Below are positions 25,756 to 33,139 of a stretch of DNA of 64,000 nucleotides, piece by piece; the first letter of the stretch is position 1, and every line of letters starts with the position of its first letter. This DNA comes from Micromonospora narathiwatensis (GTDB lineage: Bacteria; Actinomycetota; Actinomycetes; Mycobacteriales; Micromonosporaceae). Location of the stretch: NCBI RefSeq assembly GCF_900089605.1, contig NZ_LT594324.1, forward strand, positions 3,906,001 through 3,970,000, written 5' to 3'. The notes under the pieces are model-generated. The model was not told the DNA's origin and did no database searches. It saw only the letters and a list, made by a program, of their open reading frames with translations. The position numbers and the translations under genes were made by a program.

Positions 25756-26661
25756 GTGTCACACGCTGTGACCGGCTCGACCATGCTCCGCCGCCAAATC
25801 GGCCGTAAGTTCGAGGCCCTCCGCAAGGCGGCCGGGCTGACCATGGAACAGGCGGCGGAACAACTCGACCGGGCGCGGGCCACCATGCACCGGATCGAGA
25901 ACGGGGCCGAGCACGTGCGCTTTCGCCAGGCAGACGTCAAGGAGATGTTGAAGCTCTACGGCGCTTCGGTGGAGGACAGCGAACTGCTGCTGGCGATGAC
26001 CGCCGCCACGCGCGAGAACAAAAACTGGTGGCACGACTACATTGGCTCGGGGCTGCCGAAGTGGTTCCAGCTCTACATCGGGCTCGAAGCCGCGGCCTCG
26101 AACATCCGCCAGTACGAGCCCGAACTGGTCCCGGGCCTGCTGCAGACTCGCGCCTATGCCGAGCGGATCTTCAAAATGCCCGGCGGTTCGATCGACACCG
26201 AGAACAGCGACGAGCAGCGGCGGGCGATCCAACTCCGCGTCGAACGGCAGGCGCTCCTCACCCGGTTCTCCGCTCCACAACTCAGCGTGATAATCAACGA
26301 GGCCGTGTTGCGCCGCCCCGTCGGCAACGCCACGATCATGGCCGAACAACTTCACCAGATCCTGAAGGCCGCTGAACTACCGAACGTAACCGTCCAGGTG
26401 CTGGCTTTTTCTGCCGGGCTGCACGCAGGGGCGATGTCCGGATCGTTTTCGATCATGGAGTTCCCCGAAGACAACCACGGCAAGGAGGTGGAGCCACCGG
26501 TGGCGTACCTAGAGGCGGCAACCGGAGCCATCTATCTCGACAAGCCGCACGAGACGGCCGCCTACAACAGCATCTGGTCCGACATCGCGGGCCGTGCCCT
26601 GAACGAGTCCCGCTCCAAGAGCTTGATTCATGAAGTCGCAGAGGAGTACTCCCGTGCCTGA
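25756..26661 (+). CDS. XRE-family regulator with DUF5753
   Basis: A 301-residue helix-turn-helix protein of the very common actinobacterial type. Residues 10-70 hold the HTH (QIGRKFEALRKAAGLTMEQA, then LDRARATMHRIENG), and the rest is the DUF5753 ligand-like domain (YEPELVPGLLQTRAYAE, then TVQVLAFSAGLHAGAMSGSF). GTG 25756 is preferred because GGGAGG lies 6 bases before it; ATG 25723 and 25732 have no ribosome site. The DUF397 partner follows directly. Such pairs are thought to control development or antibiotic production, sometimes in a toxin-antitoxin-like way. Confidence 0.88.
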   Translation: MSHAVTGSTMLRRQIGRKFEALRKAAGLTMEQAAEQLDRARATMHRIENGAEHVRFRQADVKEMLKLYGASVEDSELLLAMTAATRENKNWWHDYIGSGLPKWFQLYIGLEAAASNIRQYEPELVPGLLQTRAYAERIFKMPGGSIDTENSDEQRRAIQLRVERQALLTRFSAPQLSVIINEAVLRRPVGNATIMAEQLHQILKAAELPNVTVQVLAFSAGLHAGAMSGSFSIMEFPEDNHGKEVEPPVAYLEAATGAIYLDKPHETAAYNSIWSDIAGRALNESRSKSLIHEVAEEYSRA

Positions 26662-26851
26662 CCTCACCGGCGCCATCTGGCGCAAGTCGACCCGCAGCAA
26701 CAACGGCGGCAACTGCGTCGAGGTCGCCGACAATCTGCCCGGCATCGTCGCGCTCCGCGACAGCAAGGACCCGAGCGGCCCGGCCCTCACCTTCGGGCCC
26801 GGGGCCTGGGCGTGCTTCGTCGCCGCCGTCAAGCGAGAGTCGTTCCACTGA
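26654..26851 (+). CDS. DUF397 protein
   Basis: A 65-residue partner of XRE/DUF5753 regulators. The DUF397 hallmark is clear: WRKSTRSNNGGNCVEVAD, then VALRDSKDPSGPALTFGPGAWACFV. GTG 26654 has GAGGAG 7 bases upstream and overlaps the end of the XRE gene by 8 bases, so the two are coupled. The ATG at 26630 lies before the ribosome site and is less likely. Confidence 0.88.
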   Translation: MPDLTGAIWRKSTRSNNGGNCVEVADNLPGIVALRDSKDPSGPALTFGPGAWACFVAAVKRESFH

Positions 26852-26929
26852 GAGGCACCCGCCGGGGCGGTGCGCCGGCGGACGCCAGCAGACCTACCCG
26901 GCCGAGACGAGAGTCCGCTCGAAAGCGAT

Positions 26930-26963
26930 ATGCCTCTGAGTCATCAAAATGACTCACAGGCAT
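26930..26963. repeat. 34-bp inverted repeat between DUF397 and the next gene
   Basis: Two 15-base arms (ATGCCTCTGAGTCAT and ATGACTCACAGGCAT) with one mismatch surround the loop CAAA. It is much less GC-rich than the terminators in this window and has no T-run. It lies 78 bp after DUF397 and 141 bp before the 235-aa gene; it may be a terminator, an operator or a hairpin in the leader. Confidence 0.75.
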
Positions 26964-27103
26964 ACCACTTTCAACCCAACACCCGGCTGGCGGCGCCATC
27001 CCCGCCCAGGTCGGCGGAGCACCTACCGCACGCGGCTCCGGACGGGTCGAGACTCGCGACCGGAGAGTTTGACAGCGATCACCCTCGACAACAGGATTGA
27101 CCG

Positions 27104-27811
27104 ATGGTTTCCGACGAGTCGAAGTCTCGGGCGCAGGCGTTCCGCGCGGACGGACGGACCCCGAAGCAGGTCACCCGGGAACCGGGCGTCGCCCGAGCCA
27201 CAGTCGGTCCGCTGGTCCGAAGCGTCGCCGTCAGCCAGCCGGGCCTGGTCGGGCTGGGAGATCTGCCGCTCATCGGTTGCTGGGTCAATCCGGGGTGGAG
27301 CAGCGGCCTGATCATCGAGGACCGGCCCGCCGACTGGGTCGACGCCGACGACCCGGGCGACGACTTCGACGGCCTGACCGGCGTCATGGTCGCGCGGCGG
27401 GATGACCGGGGGGTCAGTCTGGCCGGCTTCCTGGTCGACACCTACTGCCTCGGGGCGAAGAACGCGGTGCCGCCGACCATGCTGGACCAGTACGACATGC
27501 CCTACTTCGTCGCGGAGTTCTTCGGCGCCTACCCTGATCCGCCGATGCGTGCGCCCATCGACCTGGCCCGAAACCTCGTCTTCGGTGCCGTCGACTTCGC
27601 CTGGCGGCTCGGCTTCGAGCCGCACCAGGACTACCACTCGGCCGTCGGCCACCTCGGGTTGTGGCAGCCACCCGGCCGCATCGCGTTCGGCCGGAACGGC
27701 CGACCGCTGTTCATCCAGGGTCCGCACGACGACGTCGGCCGCGTCATCCGGACGCTCGACCGCTCGGTGGGTGCCGGCAACTACGAATACACCATTCTCG
27801 CCGGCGGGTAG
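27104..27811 (+). CDS. 235-aa hypothetical protein with possible N-terminal HTH
   Basis: I do not recognise a named family. Residues 5-40 could form a helix-turn-helix (RADGRTPKQVTREPGVARATV). The rest is a mixed domain with conserved-looking blocks (GCWVNPGWSSGLIIED, GFLVDTYCLGAKNAV, ARNLVFGAVDFAWRLGFEPH, GRPLFIQGPHDDVGRVIRTL). The VDxYCLGxKDA-like block recurs in uncharacterised bacterial proteins that I recall only as hypothetical. No signal peptide or membrane segment. It is followed by a terminator hairpin shared with the opposing nuclease gene. Confidence 0.7.
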   Translation: MVSDESKSRAQAFRADGRTPKQVTREPGVARATVGPLVRSVAVSQPGLVGLGDLPLIGCWVNPGWSSGLIIEDRPADWVDADDPGDDFDGLTGVMVARRDDRGVSLAGFLVDTYCLGAKNAVPPTMLDQYDMPYFVAEFFGAYPDPPMRAPIDLARNLVFGAVDFAWRLGFEPHQDYHSAVGHLGLWQPPGRIAFGRNGRPLFIQGPHDDVGRVIRTLDRSVGAGNYEYTILAGG

Positions 27812-27826
27812 CACGATCAGCTTAGG

Positions 27827-27863
27827 CCGGTGGCCGGCACCCGTGGCGGGCGCCGGCCACCGG
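27827..27863. terminator. hairpin between convergent genes
   Basis: Perfect 12-bp arms, CCGGTGGCCGGC and GCCGGCCACCGG, with a 13-base loop. Confidence 0.8.
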
Positions 27864-27872
27864 AGGGTCGGA

Positions 27873-28523
27873 TCAGCAGCGGGTGTTCAGGGTGTTCTGC
27901 AACGCCGTCTTCTCGGTCGAGTCGACGGCGAGGCCGTACCGGTACTTGACGTTGATCCAGCCCTTGACGTAGTCGCAGTGGACCGCGGTACGCGGCGGCA
28001 TCCACTTCGCCGGGTCCTTGTCGCCCTTGGACCGGTTGGTGCTCGCGCTCACCGCCCAGAGCTGCGGGGACGACACGTCGTTGGCGAAGTCCCGGCGCTT
28101 GGCGGTGGTCCAGGTGTCCGCGCCGGAGTTCCACGCCTCGGCGAGCGGGACCAGGTGGTCGATGTCGAACGTCGACGAGTCGGTGGTCGTCACGCCGTCG
28201 TAGTCGCTGTACCAGGAACCGGAGGTGGGCTTGCACTGCGAGTCGACGGTGACGTTGGAGCCGTCGTACTTCAGCACGTACTTGCGGGTGTCGCAGGCGC
28301 CCTCGATCGTGATCCAGTGCGGGAACAGCGACCGGTCGTACGCCGACGACGCGCCCTCGGCCCGGACGGTGAGGCTGTTGAGCTGGGACTGCGCGGTCGC
28401 CTTGGTCGGGATGCCGGGCGGCAGGGCGGCCCAGGCTGGCTCACCCAGCCCGACGACGAGGGCCGTGGCGGCAACCAGCGCGGACAGCGCCGCGACGGTG
28501 CGGCGCAGGGACATGCGTACCAT
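27873..28523 (-). CDS. secreted HNH nuclease (DUF1524/GmrSD-like)
   Basis: A 216-residue secreted nuclease. The signal peptide covers residues 1-33. The HNH core appears as STFDIDHLVPLAEAWNSGA with a later Asn/Lys region (SASTNRSKGDKDP, then WMPP), as in the small secreted HNH proteins of Streptomyces and Micromonospora. Cys in CDTRKYVL, QCKP, VHCDY and the last residue suggest disulfides. AGGAGACAC before ATG 28523 supports the start. It likely degrades nucleic acid outside the cell for nutrition or against DNA in the surroundings. Confidence 0.88.
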   Translation of the reverse strand: MVRMSLRRTVAALSALVAATALVVGLGEPAWAALPPGIPTKATAQSQLNSLTVRAEGASSAYDRSLFPHWITIEGACDTRKYVLKYDGSNVTVDSQCKPTSGSWYSDYDGVTTTDSSTFDIDHLVPLAEAWNSGADTWTTAKRRDFANDVSSPQLWAVSASTNRSKGDKDPAKWMPPRTAVHCDYVKGWINVKYRYGLAVDSTEKTALQNTLNTRC

Positions 28524-28596
28524 GTGTCTCCTAGCGAGGAACTGTGATGGACTGCCCAGGACACTGGCCGCCCGGTCCAGCGAAAGATCGAACCGA

Positions 28597-28624
28597 AGAT
28601 TAACGGCTGTCGATTATTTGTCAA
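28597..28624 (-). promoter_or_regulatory. promoter of the HNH nuclease gene
   Basis: On the minus strand TTGACA (28624-28619) and TAATCT (28602-28597) are 16 bp apart, one of the best sigma-70-type promoters in the window. The leader is about 65 bases. Confidence 0.7.
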
Positions 28625-28664
28625 CTGTGTCGCGACCACCCGCCCAGACCAGTGAGGTGATCAG

Positions 28665-29075
28665 GTGCAATTGGACGGCTTCGTGCTCGGCCACCTGCCG
28701 GCGGGCACCGGCGAACTGGTCGAGGACTTCACCTACGAGTGGGACGACGTGGCGTTCAACTCCCGGGTCTGGGAACGGGAGATCGACGGCGGACACCAGG
28801 TCGACCTTCAGGTGCTGGTGCTGCGCGGGCCGCGCCTGGCCACCGCCGCCGCCCTGCGGGACTTCCTGGCCGAATATCACGAACGCGACCCCGACGCCTG
28901 GGCACTGAGCGAGTTCCAGCCGGGCGAGGCAGCCGGCTTCATCGGCGAGAACGAGGCGTTCTGGCTGGTCGAGCCCGGGGTGGCGGTGCAGGTGAGGTTC
29001 CCGACCGGCCGGTTCGGCGCCGACGAGCTGCGGGCGACGGCACTGGGCGTACGTCCGGCCGGGCCGGGCGACTGA
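28665..29075 (+). CDS. 136-aa hypothetical protein
   Basis: An acidic soluble protein without a recognised domain. It has blocks ELVEDFTYEWDDVAFNSRVWE and EFQPGEAAGFIGENEAFWLVEPGVAVQVRF, suggesting a compact alpha/beta domain, possibly a stress- or membrane-surface-related fold. GTG 28665 follows GTGAGGTGATCA. It is transcribed away from the HNH nuclease and converges with the S9 peptidase 4 bp away. Confidence 0.6.
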   Translation: MQLDGFVLGHLPAGTGELVEDFTYEWDDVAFNSRVWEREIDGGHQVDLQVLVLRGPRLATAAALRDFLAEYHERDPDAWALSEFQPGEAAGFIGENEAFWLVEPGVAVQVRFPTGRFGADELRATALGVRPAGPGD

Positions 29076-29079
29076 GCGG

Positions 29080-31134
29080 TTACCGGGTCGCGCTCCCCTC
29101 CAGCCTCCGCCACAGGAACTCCAGCGTCAGCGCCCAGATGAACGCGCGCTGCTCGTTGTTCGCCGCCGCGCCGTGCCCGCCTTCGACGTTCTCGTAGTAG
29201 GACACGTCGTGGCCGTGCTCGCGCAGCCGGGCCGCCATCTTGCGGGCGTGCCCGGGGTGCACCCGGTCGTCCCGGGTCGAGGTGATGAACAGGACCGGCG
29301 GGTACGCCGGCCCGCCCCGGACGTTGTGGTACGGCGAATACTCCCGCAGGTAGGCCCAGTCCTCCGCCCGGTCCGGGTCGCCGTACTCGGCCATCCACGA
29401 CGCGCCGGCCAGCAGCCGGTGGTAGCGCCGCATGTCCAGCACCGGCACCTGCGCGACGACCGCGCCGAACAACGCCGGGTAGCGGGTCAGCATCACGCCC
29501 ATCAGCAGCCCGCCGTTGCTGCCGCCCTCGACGCCGAGCCGCGCCGGTGTGGTGATCCCCCGGGTCACCAGGTCGGCCGCCACCGCCGCGAAGTCCTCGT
29601 ACGCCCGGGGCCGGTTCTCCCGGATCGCGGCCCGGTGCCACCCGGGGCCGTACTCCCCGCCGCCCCTGATGTTCGCCACCACGTACGTGCCGCCCCGGGC
29701 CAGCCACCCCCGGCCGATGACGCCGCTGTAGTGCGGGGTCATCGGGATCTCGTAACCGCCGTACCCGGTGAGCAGCGTCGGCCCGCCGGTCGCGGCCGGA
29801 TCCCCCACCGCGAAGTACGGCACCCGCGTGCCGTCGGCGGAGGTGGCGAAGAACTGGCGTACCACCAGCCCGTCGGCGTCGAAGAACGCCGGCTGCCGCT
29901 TGAGGGTCTCGACCGCGCCACCGACCCGCCCCAGCCGCAGCGTCGCCGGCTGGAGAAAGCCCTCCGAGGCGACCAGGTAGTCGTCGCCGACGTCCGGGTC
30001 GGTGTCCACGACCGCGCTGTGGTCGTACTCGGGCGCCCCCGCGAGCGGCTCCCGCCGCCACCGCGTCTCGCCGGGCGTCAGCACCTCCAACCGGCTCCGC
30101 ACGTCGGCAAGGGTGGCCAGGATAAGCCGGTTACGGGTCCAGAGGTGGTAGCTCAACGCGGTGCGCTCGTCGGGCCGGAAGAGCACCGTCAGCTCCCGCC
30201 CGCCGGCGAGGAAGACGTCGAACCGGGCTGCCAGCAGGGTGCCCGCCGGGTGGGTGGTGCCGTCGACCGGCCACGGCGAGCGCAGCCGGATCACCAGCCA
30301 TTCCCGGTGCACCTCCCAGTGGGCGTCCTCCGGCACGGGGATCCGGATCCGCTCGCCCGCCTCCGTCAGCAGGAAGCCCTCCGACCGGTAGAAGTCCAGG
30401 CTGCGCCCCACGAAGTCACGCTCGAAACCGGGTGTCGGGTCATGCGAGGCGTACGCGGAAACGTCCTCGACGTCCGCCTCGTAGACGACCTCGGCCTCGG
30501 CCAGCGGCGTGCCCCGCCGCCACCGCTTGACGACGCGCGGATACCCCGACTCGGTCAGCGACCCGGGCCCGAAGTCGGTGGCGACGTAGATCCGGTCCGG
30601 GTCGATCCAGCAGACCCCGCTCTTGGCCTCGGGCAGCGTGAACCCGTCCGCCACGAAGGCCCGGCGGTCGAGGTCGAACTCGCGCACCACCACCGCGTCC
30701 GCGCCGCCCCGGGACAGGCTGATCAGGCAGCGCCCGTACCCGGGGCGCAGCACCGTCACCTTCTGCCAGACCCAGTTCTCACCCTCCTCGGCGGCCAGCG
30801 CGTCGACGTCGAGCAGCACGTCCCACTCGGGCTCAGGCCGGCGGTACTGGTCGAGCGTGGTCCGCCGCCAGATCCCGCGCGGGTGCGCCGCGTCGATCCA
30901 GAAGTTGTAGTAGAAGTGGTCGCCGCGCCACCCGGGGTAGGGAATGCGGTCCTCGGCGTCGAGCACCCGCCGGATCTCGGTCCGCAGGGCGACGAACCGT
31001 TCGCCCCCGGTCAACGCGGCCACGCTCTCCGCGTTGCGGTCCCGGACCCATCCGGTGGCGTCCGTCGCCGCCAGGTCTTCCAGCCAGAGGTACGGGTCGT
31101 CACCCTCGTCGATCAACGTCGCCACGCCCGTCAC
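29080..31134 (-). CDS. prolyl oligopeptidase family (S9) serine peptidase
   Basis: A 684-residue cytoplasmic peptidase. The N-terminal two thirds form a beta-propeller; the C-terminal alpha/beta hydrolase domain carries the catalytic Ser in EGGSNGGLLMG, Asp in STRDDRVHPGHA and His in NVEGGHGAAAN. The family motif VANIRGGGEYGPGWH is present. It hydrolyses short peptides after Pro or basic residues. GTG 31134 is the first good start; no signal peptide is seen. Alone in its transcription unit. Confidence 0.93.
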   Translation of the reverse strand: MTGVATLIDEGDDPYLWLEDLAATDATGWVRDRNAESVAALTGGERFVALRTEIRRVLDAEDRIPYPGWRGDHFYYNFWIDAAHPRGIWRRTTLDQYRRPEPEWDVLLDVDALAAEEGENWVWQKVTVLRPGYGRCLISLSRGGADAVVVREFDLDRRAFVADGFTLPEAKSGVCWIDPDRIYVATDFGPGSLTESGYPRVVKRWRRGTPLAEAEVVYEADVEDVSAYASHDPTPGFERDFVGRSLDFYRSEGFLLTEAGERIRIPVPEDAHWEVHREWLVIRLRSPWPVDGTTHPAGTLLAARFDVFLAGGRELTVLFRPDERTALSYHLWTRNRLILATLADVRSRLEVLTPGETRWRREPLAGAPEYDHSAVVDTDPDVGDDYLVASEGFLQPATLRLGRVGGAVETLKRQPAFFDADGLVVRQFFATSADGTRVPYFAVGDPAATGGPTLLTGYGGYEIPMTPHYSGVIGRGWLARGGTYVVANIRGGGEYGPGWHRAAIRENRPRAYEDFAAVAADLVTRGITTPARLGVEGGSNGGLLMGVMLTRYPALFGAVVAQVPVLDMRRYHRLLAGASWMAEYGDPDRAEDWAYLREYSPYHNVRGGPAYPPVLFITSTRDDRVHPGHARKMAARLREHGHDVSYYENVEGGHGAAANNEQRAFIWALTLEFLWRRLEGSATR

Positions 31135-31286
31135 TATCCCCGACGGACCACCTCGATCCAGTCGGAAATCTGATTCACCGAGGCCGATGCCATGACCCGA
31201 TAGCCGAGCGCACCGGGGCTCCGACGCCCCTGAACGGGACCTTCCGCCCTGGCATGGGTCCGCTATTGGCGGGTATGACGGGGAGC

Positions 31287-32429
31287 ATGAGGGCGAGCTT
31301 CCGACTTGGCCGGATCGCGGGCGTACCCGTCGGGGTCAACTGGAGCGTCCTGGTCATCTTCGTGCTGATCGCCTGGGCGCTGTCGGCCAGTCTGTTCCCA
31401 CACTCGTACCCCGGTCATTCGACCTTCGCGTACGTGGTGGCCGGGCTGGCCGCGGCCGTGGTGTTCTTCGTCGGCCTGCTCGCGCACGAGGTGGCGCACG
31501 CGGTGATCGCCAAGCGCAACGGGATCGAGGTCGACAGCATCACGCTCTGGCTCTTCGGCGGGGTGTCCCAGCTGAAGGGCGAGGCCCGGGACCCGGGCGC
31601 CGAGCTGCGGATCGCCGGGATCGGGCCGTTGGTGAGCCTGCTGATCGGGATCTTCTTCGGCGGGATCGCGGCGCTGATCAGCCTGGGCGGTACGCGCGGC
31701 CTGCTGGTCGGGGCGCTGTCCTGGCTGGCCGGCATCAACGTGCTGCTGGCGATCTTCAACGTGCTGCCGGCCGCCCCGCTCGACGGCGGGCGGCTGCTGC
31801 GCGCCGTGGTGTGGAAGGCCACCGGGGACCGGACGAAGGCGTCGGTGGTGGCCGCGCGTGCCGGCTGGGGGCTCGGCATCGTGCTGATCGCCGTCGGGCT
31901 CTGGCAGTTCCTCAGGGGCGCCGGGGTGGGCGGGCTCTGGCTGGCGCTGATCGGCTGGTTCCTGATCGGGGCCGCCGGCATGGAGGAGCGCCAGGCCCGG
32001 ATGGGCAGCGCGCTGCGCGGCGTACGCGTCGCCGACGTGATGACCCCGCAGCCGCAGACCGCCTCCGGGGAGATGACCGTCGCCGACTTCGTGGACCACT
32101 ACCTGTTCGCGTACCGGCACACGGCGCTGCCGCTCACCGACGACGGGCGGCCGGTCGGCCTGGTCACCCTCGACCGGGTACGCGGCATCCCGGCCGACCG
32201 GAGGGAGTCCACCACGCTGGCCGAGGTGTCGTGCCAGGCCGGCGACCTGGTGCTCGCCAACCCGGACGAGCAGCTCACCGACCTGCTGCCCCGGCTCAGC
32301 GGGTGCGCCGACGGCCGGGCGCTCGTGGTGACCGAACAGCGACTGGTCGGGATCGTCTCGCCCAGCGACATCAGCCGGGCCGTGCAGCGGGGCAGCATGC
32401 GTGACCAGATGACCGCCGGGCGCGGCTAG
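31287..32429 (+). CDS. site-2 protease family zinc metallopeptidase with CBS domains
   Basis: A 380-residue intramembrane M50 peptidase (Rv2625c/Rip3-like). Six or so membrane helices contain the zinc motif HEVAH (H67, H71) and the third ligand in NVLPAAPLDGGRLL. Two CBS domains follow from about residue 250 (VADVMTPQPQTASGEMTV, then TALPLTDDGRPVGLVTLDRV and VSPSDISRAV). Such proteases cut membrane proteins, including anti-sigma factors, and the CBS part may sense adenine nucleotides. The start is uncertain: ATGs at 31254, 31275 and 31287 are in frame; 31287 fits the family best. Confidence 0.88.
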   Translation: MRASFRLGRIAGVPVGVNWSVLVIFVLIAWALSASLFPHSYPGHSTFAYVVAGLAAAVVFFVGLLAHEVAHAVIAKRNGIEVDSITLWLFGGVSQLKGEARDPGAELRIAGIGPLVSLLIGIFFGGIAALISLGGTRGLLVGALSWLAGINVLLAIFNVLPAAPLDGGRLLRAVVWKATGDRTKASVVAARAGWGLGIVLIAVGLWQFLRGAGVGGLWLALIGWFLIGAAGMEERQARMGSALRGVRVADVMTPQPQTASGEMTVADFVDHYLFAYRHTALPLTDDGRPVGLVTLDRVRGIPADRRESTTLAEVSCQAGDLVLANPDEQLTDLLPRLSGCADGRALVVTEQRLVGIVSPSDISRAVQRGSMRDQMTAGRG

Positions 32430-33139
32430 TCGCCGGTCCCGGCCCCGCCCACCAGGCCCCGCAGGAACGCCCTGGTCCAGACCGCGATGGTGAACGAGTC
32501 GTTGATCACCCCGTCGCGGATGAGCGCACCGACCTCCGCCGGCCGGCAGAGCCGTACCGCCCGGATGCCCTCCCGCGCCTCGGGTTCCCCGATCGCCCGC
32601 ACCTCCGCCAGGAACAGCCGGACCTCGTCGGTGGAGGCCCCGGTGTCCGGATTCAGCACGCCCAGGTCGACCAGGCGCACGTCGTCCGCGCCGATCTCCT
32701 CGCGTAGCTCCCGGGCTGCCTGCTCCTCGGCCGGCACGCCCGGCTCGCCGAACCCGCGCGGGGCCTCCAGATGCCACCGCCGGGTCGCGTGCCGGAAGTG
32801 CTCCACCAGCACCACGGCGCCGTCGAGCACCGGCAGGAGCACCACACCGGGCGCGCCGCCCATCGAGACCGACCGGATGTACGTGCCGAGCCCGCCGCCG
32901 GGGAACCGGACCGGATCGCGCAGCAGGGTGAGCCATTCGTCCTGGTACACGACGCCGGTCCGGCCCCACTCCACCGGCAGCCCGCGGGCGCGCAGCGCCG
33001 TGGACTTGGCCCGTTCGGCCGCCGCGACCTCGACCGGGTCGGCGAGGATCTCCACGGCGGCCCCGGGCGGGTTGACGAACAGCTCGGGCAGTCGGGCGCG
33101 CAACTCCCGGTAGCGCGGGTCGTCGGGCCCCTCGCTCAC
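32426..33139 (-). CDS. Nudix hydrolase (ADP-sugar diphosphatase-like)
   Basis: A 237-residue Nudix enzyme. The Nudix box reads GFGEPGVPAEEQAARELREE followed by IGA, giving the full GX5EX7REUXEEXGU pattern. The N-terminal part carries a partner-like beta domain (GVVYQDEWLTLLRDPVRFPGGG), as in ADP-ribose pyrophosphatases. GTG 33139 has GGGAGGAAAC upstream and overlaps the stop of the unrecognised 512-aa gene (GTGA), so the two are translationally coupled and probably work together. Confidence 0.88.
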   Translation of the reverse strand: MSEGPDDPRYRELRARLPELFVNPPGAAVEILADPVEVAAAERAKSTALRARGLPVEWGRTGVVYQDEWLTLLRDPVRFPGGGLGTYIRSVSMGGAPGVVLLPVLDGAVVLVEHFRHATRRWHLEAPRGFGEPGVPAEEQAARELREEIGADDVRLVDLGVLNPDTGASTDEVRLFLAEVRAIGEPEAREGIRAVRLCRPAEVGALIRDGVINDSFTIAVWTRAFLRGLVGGAGTGD

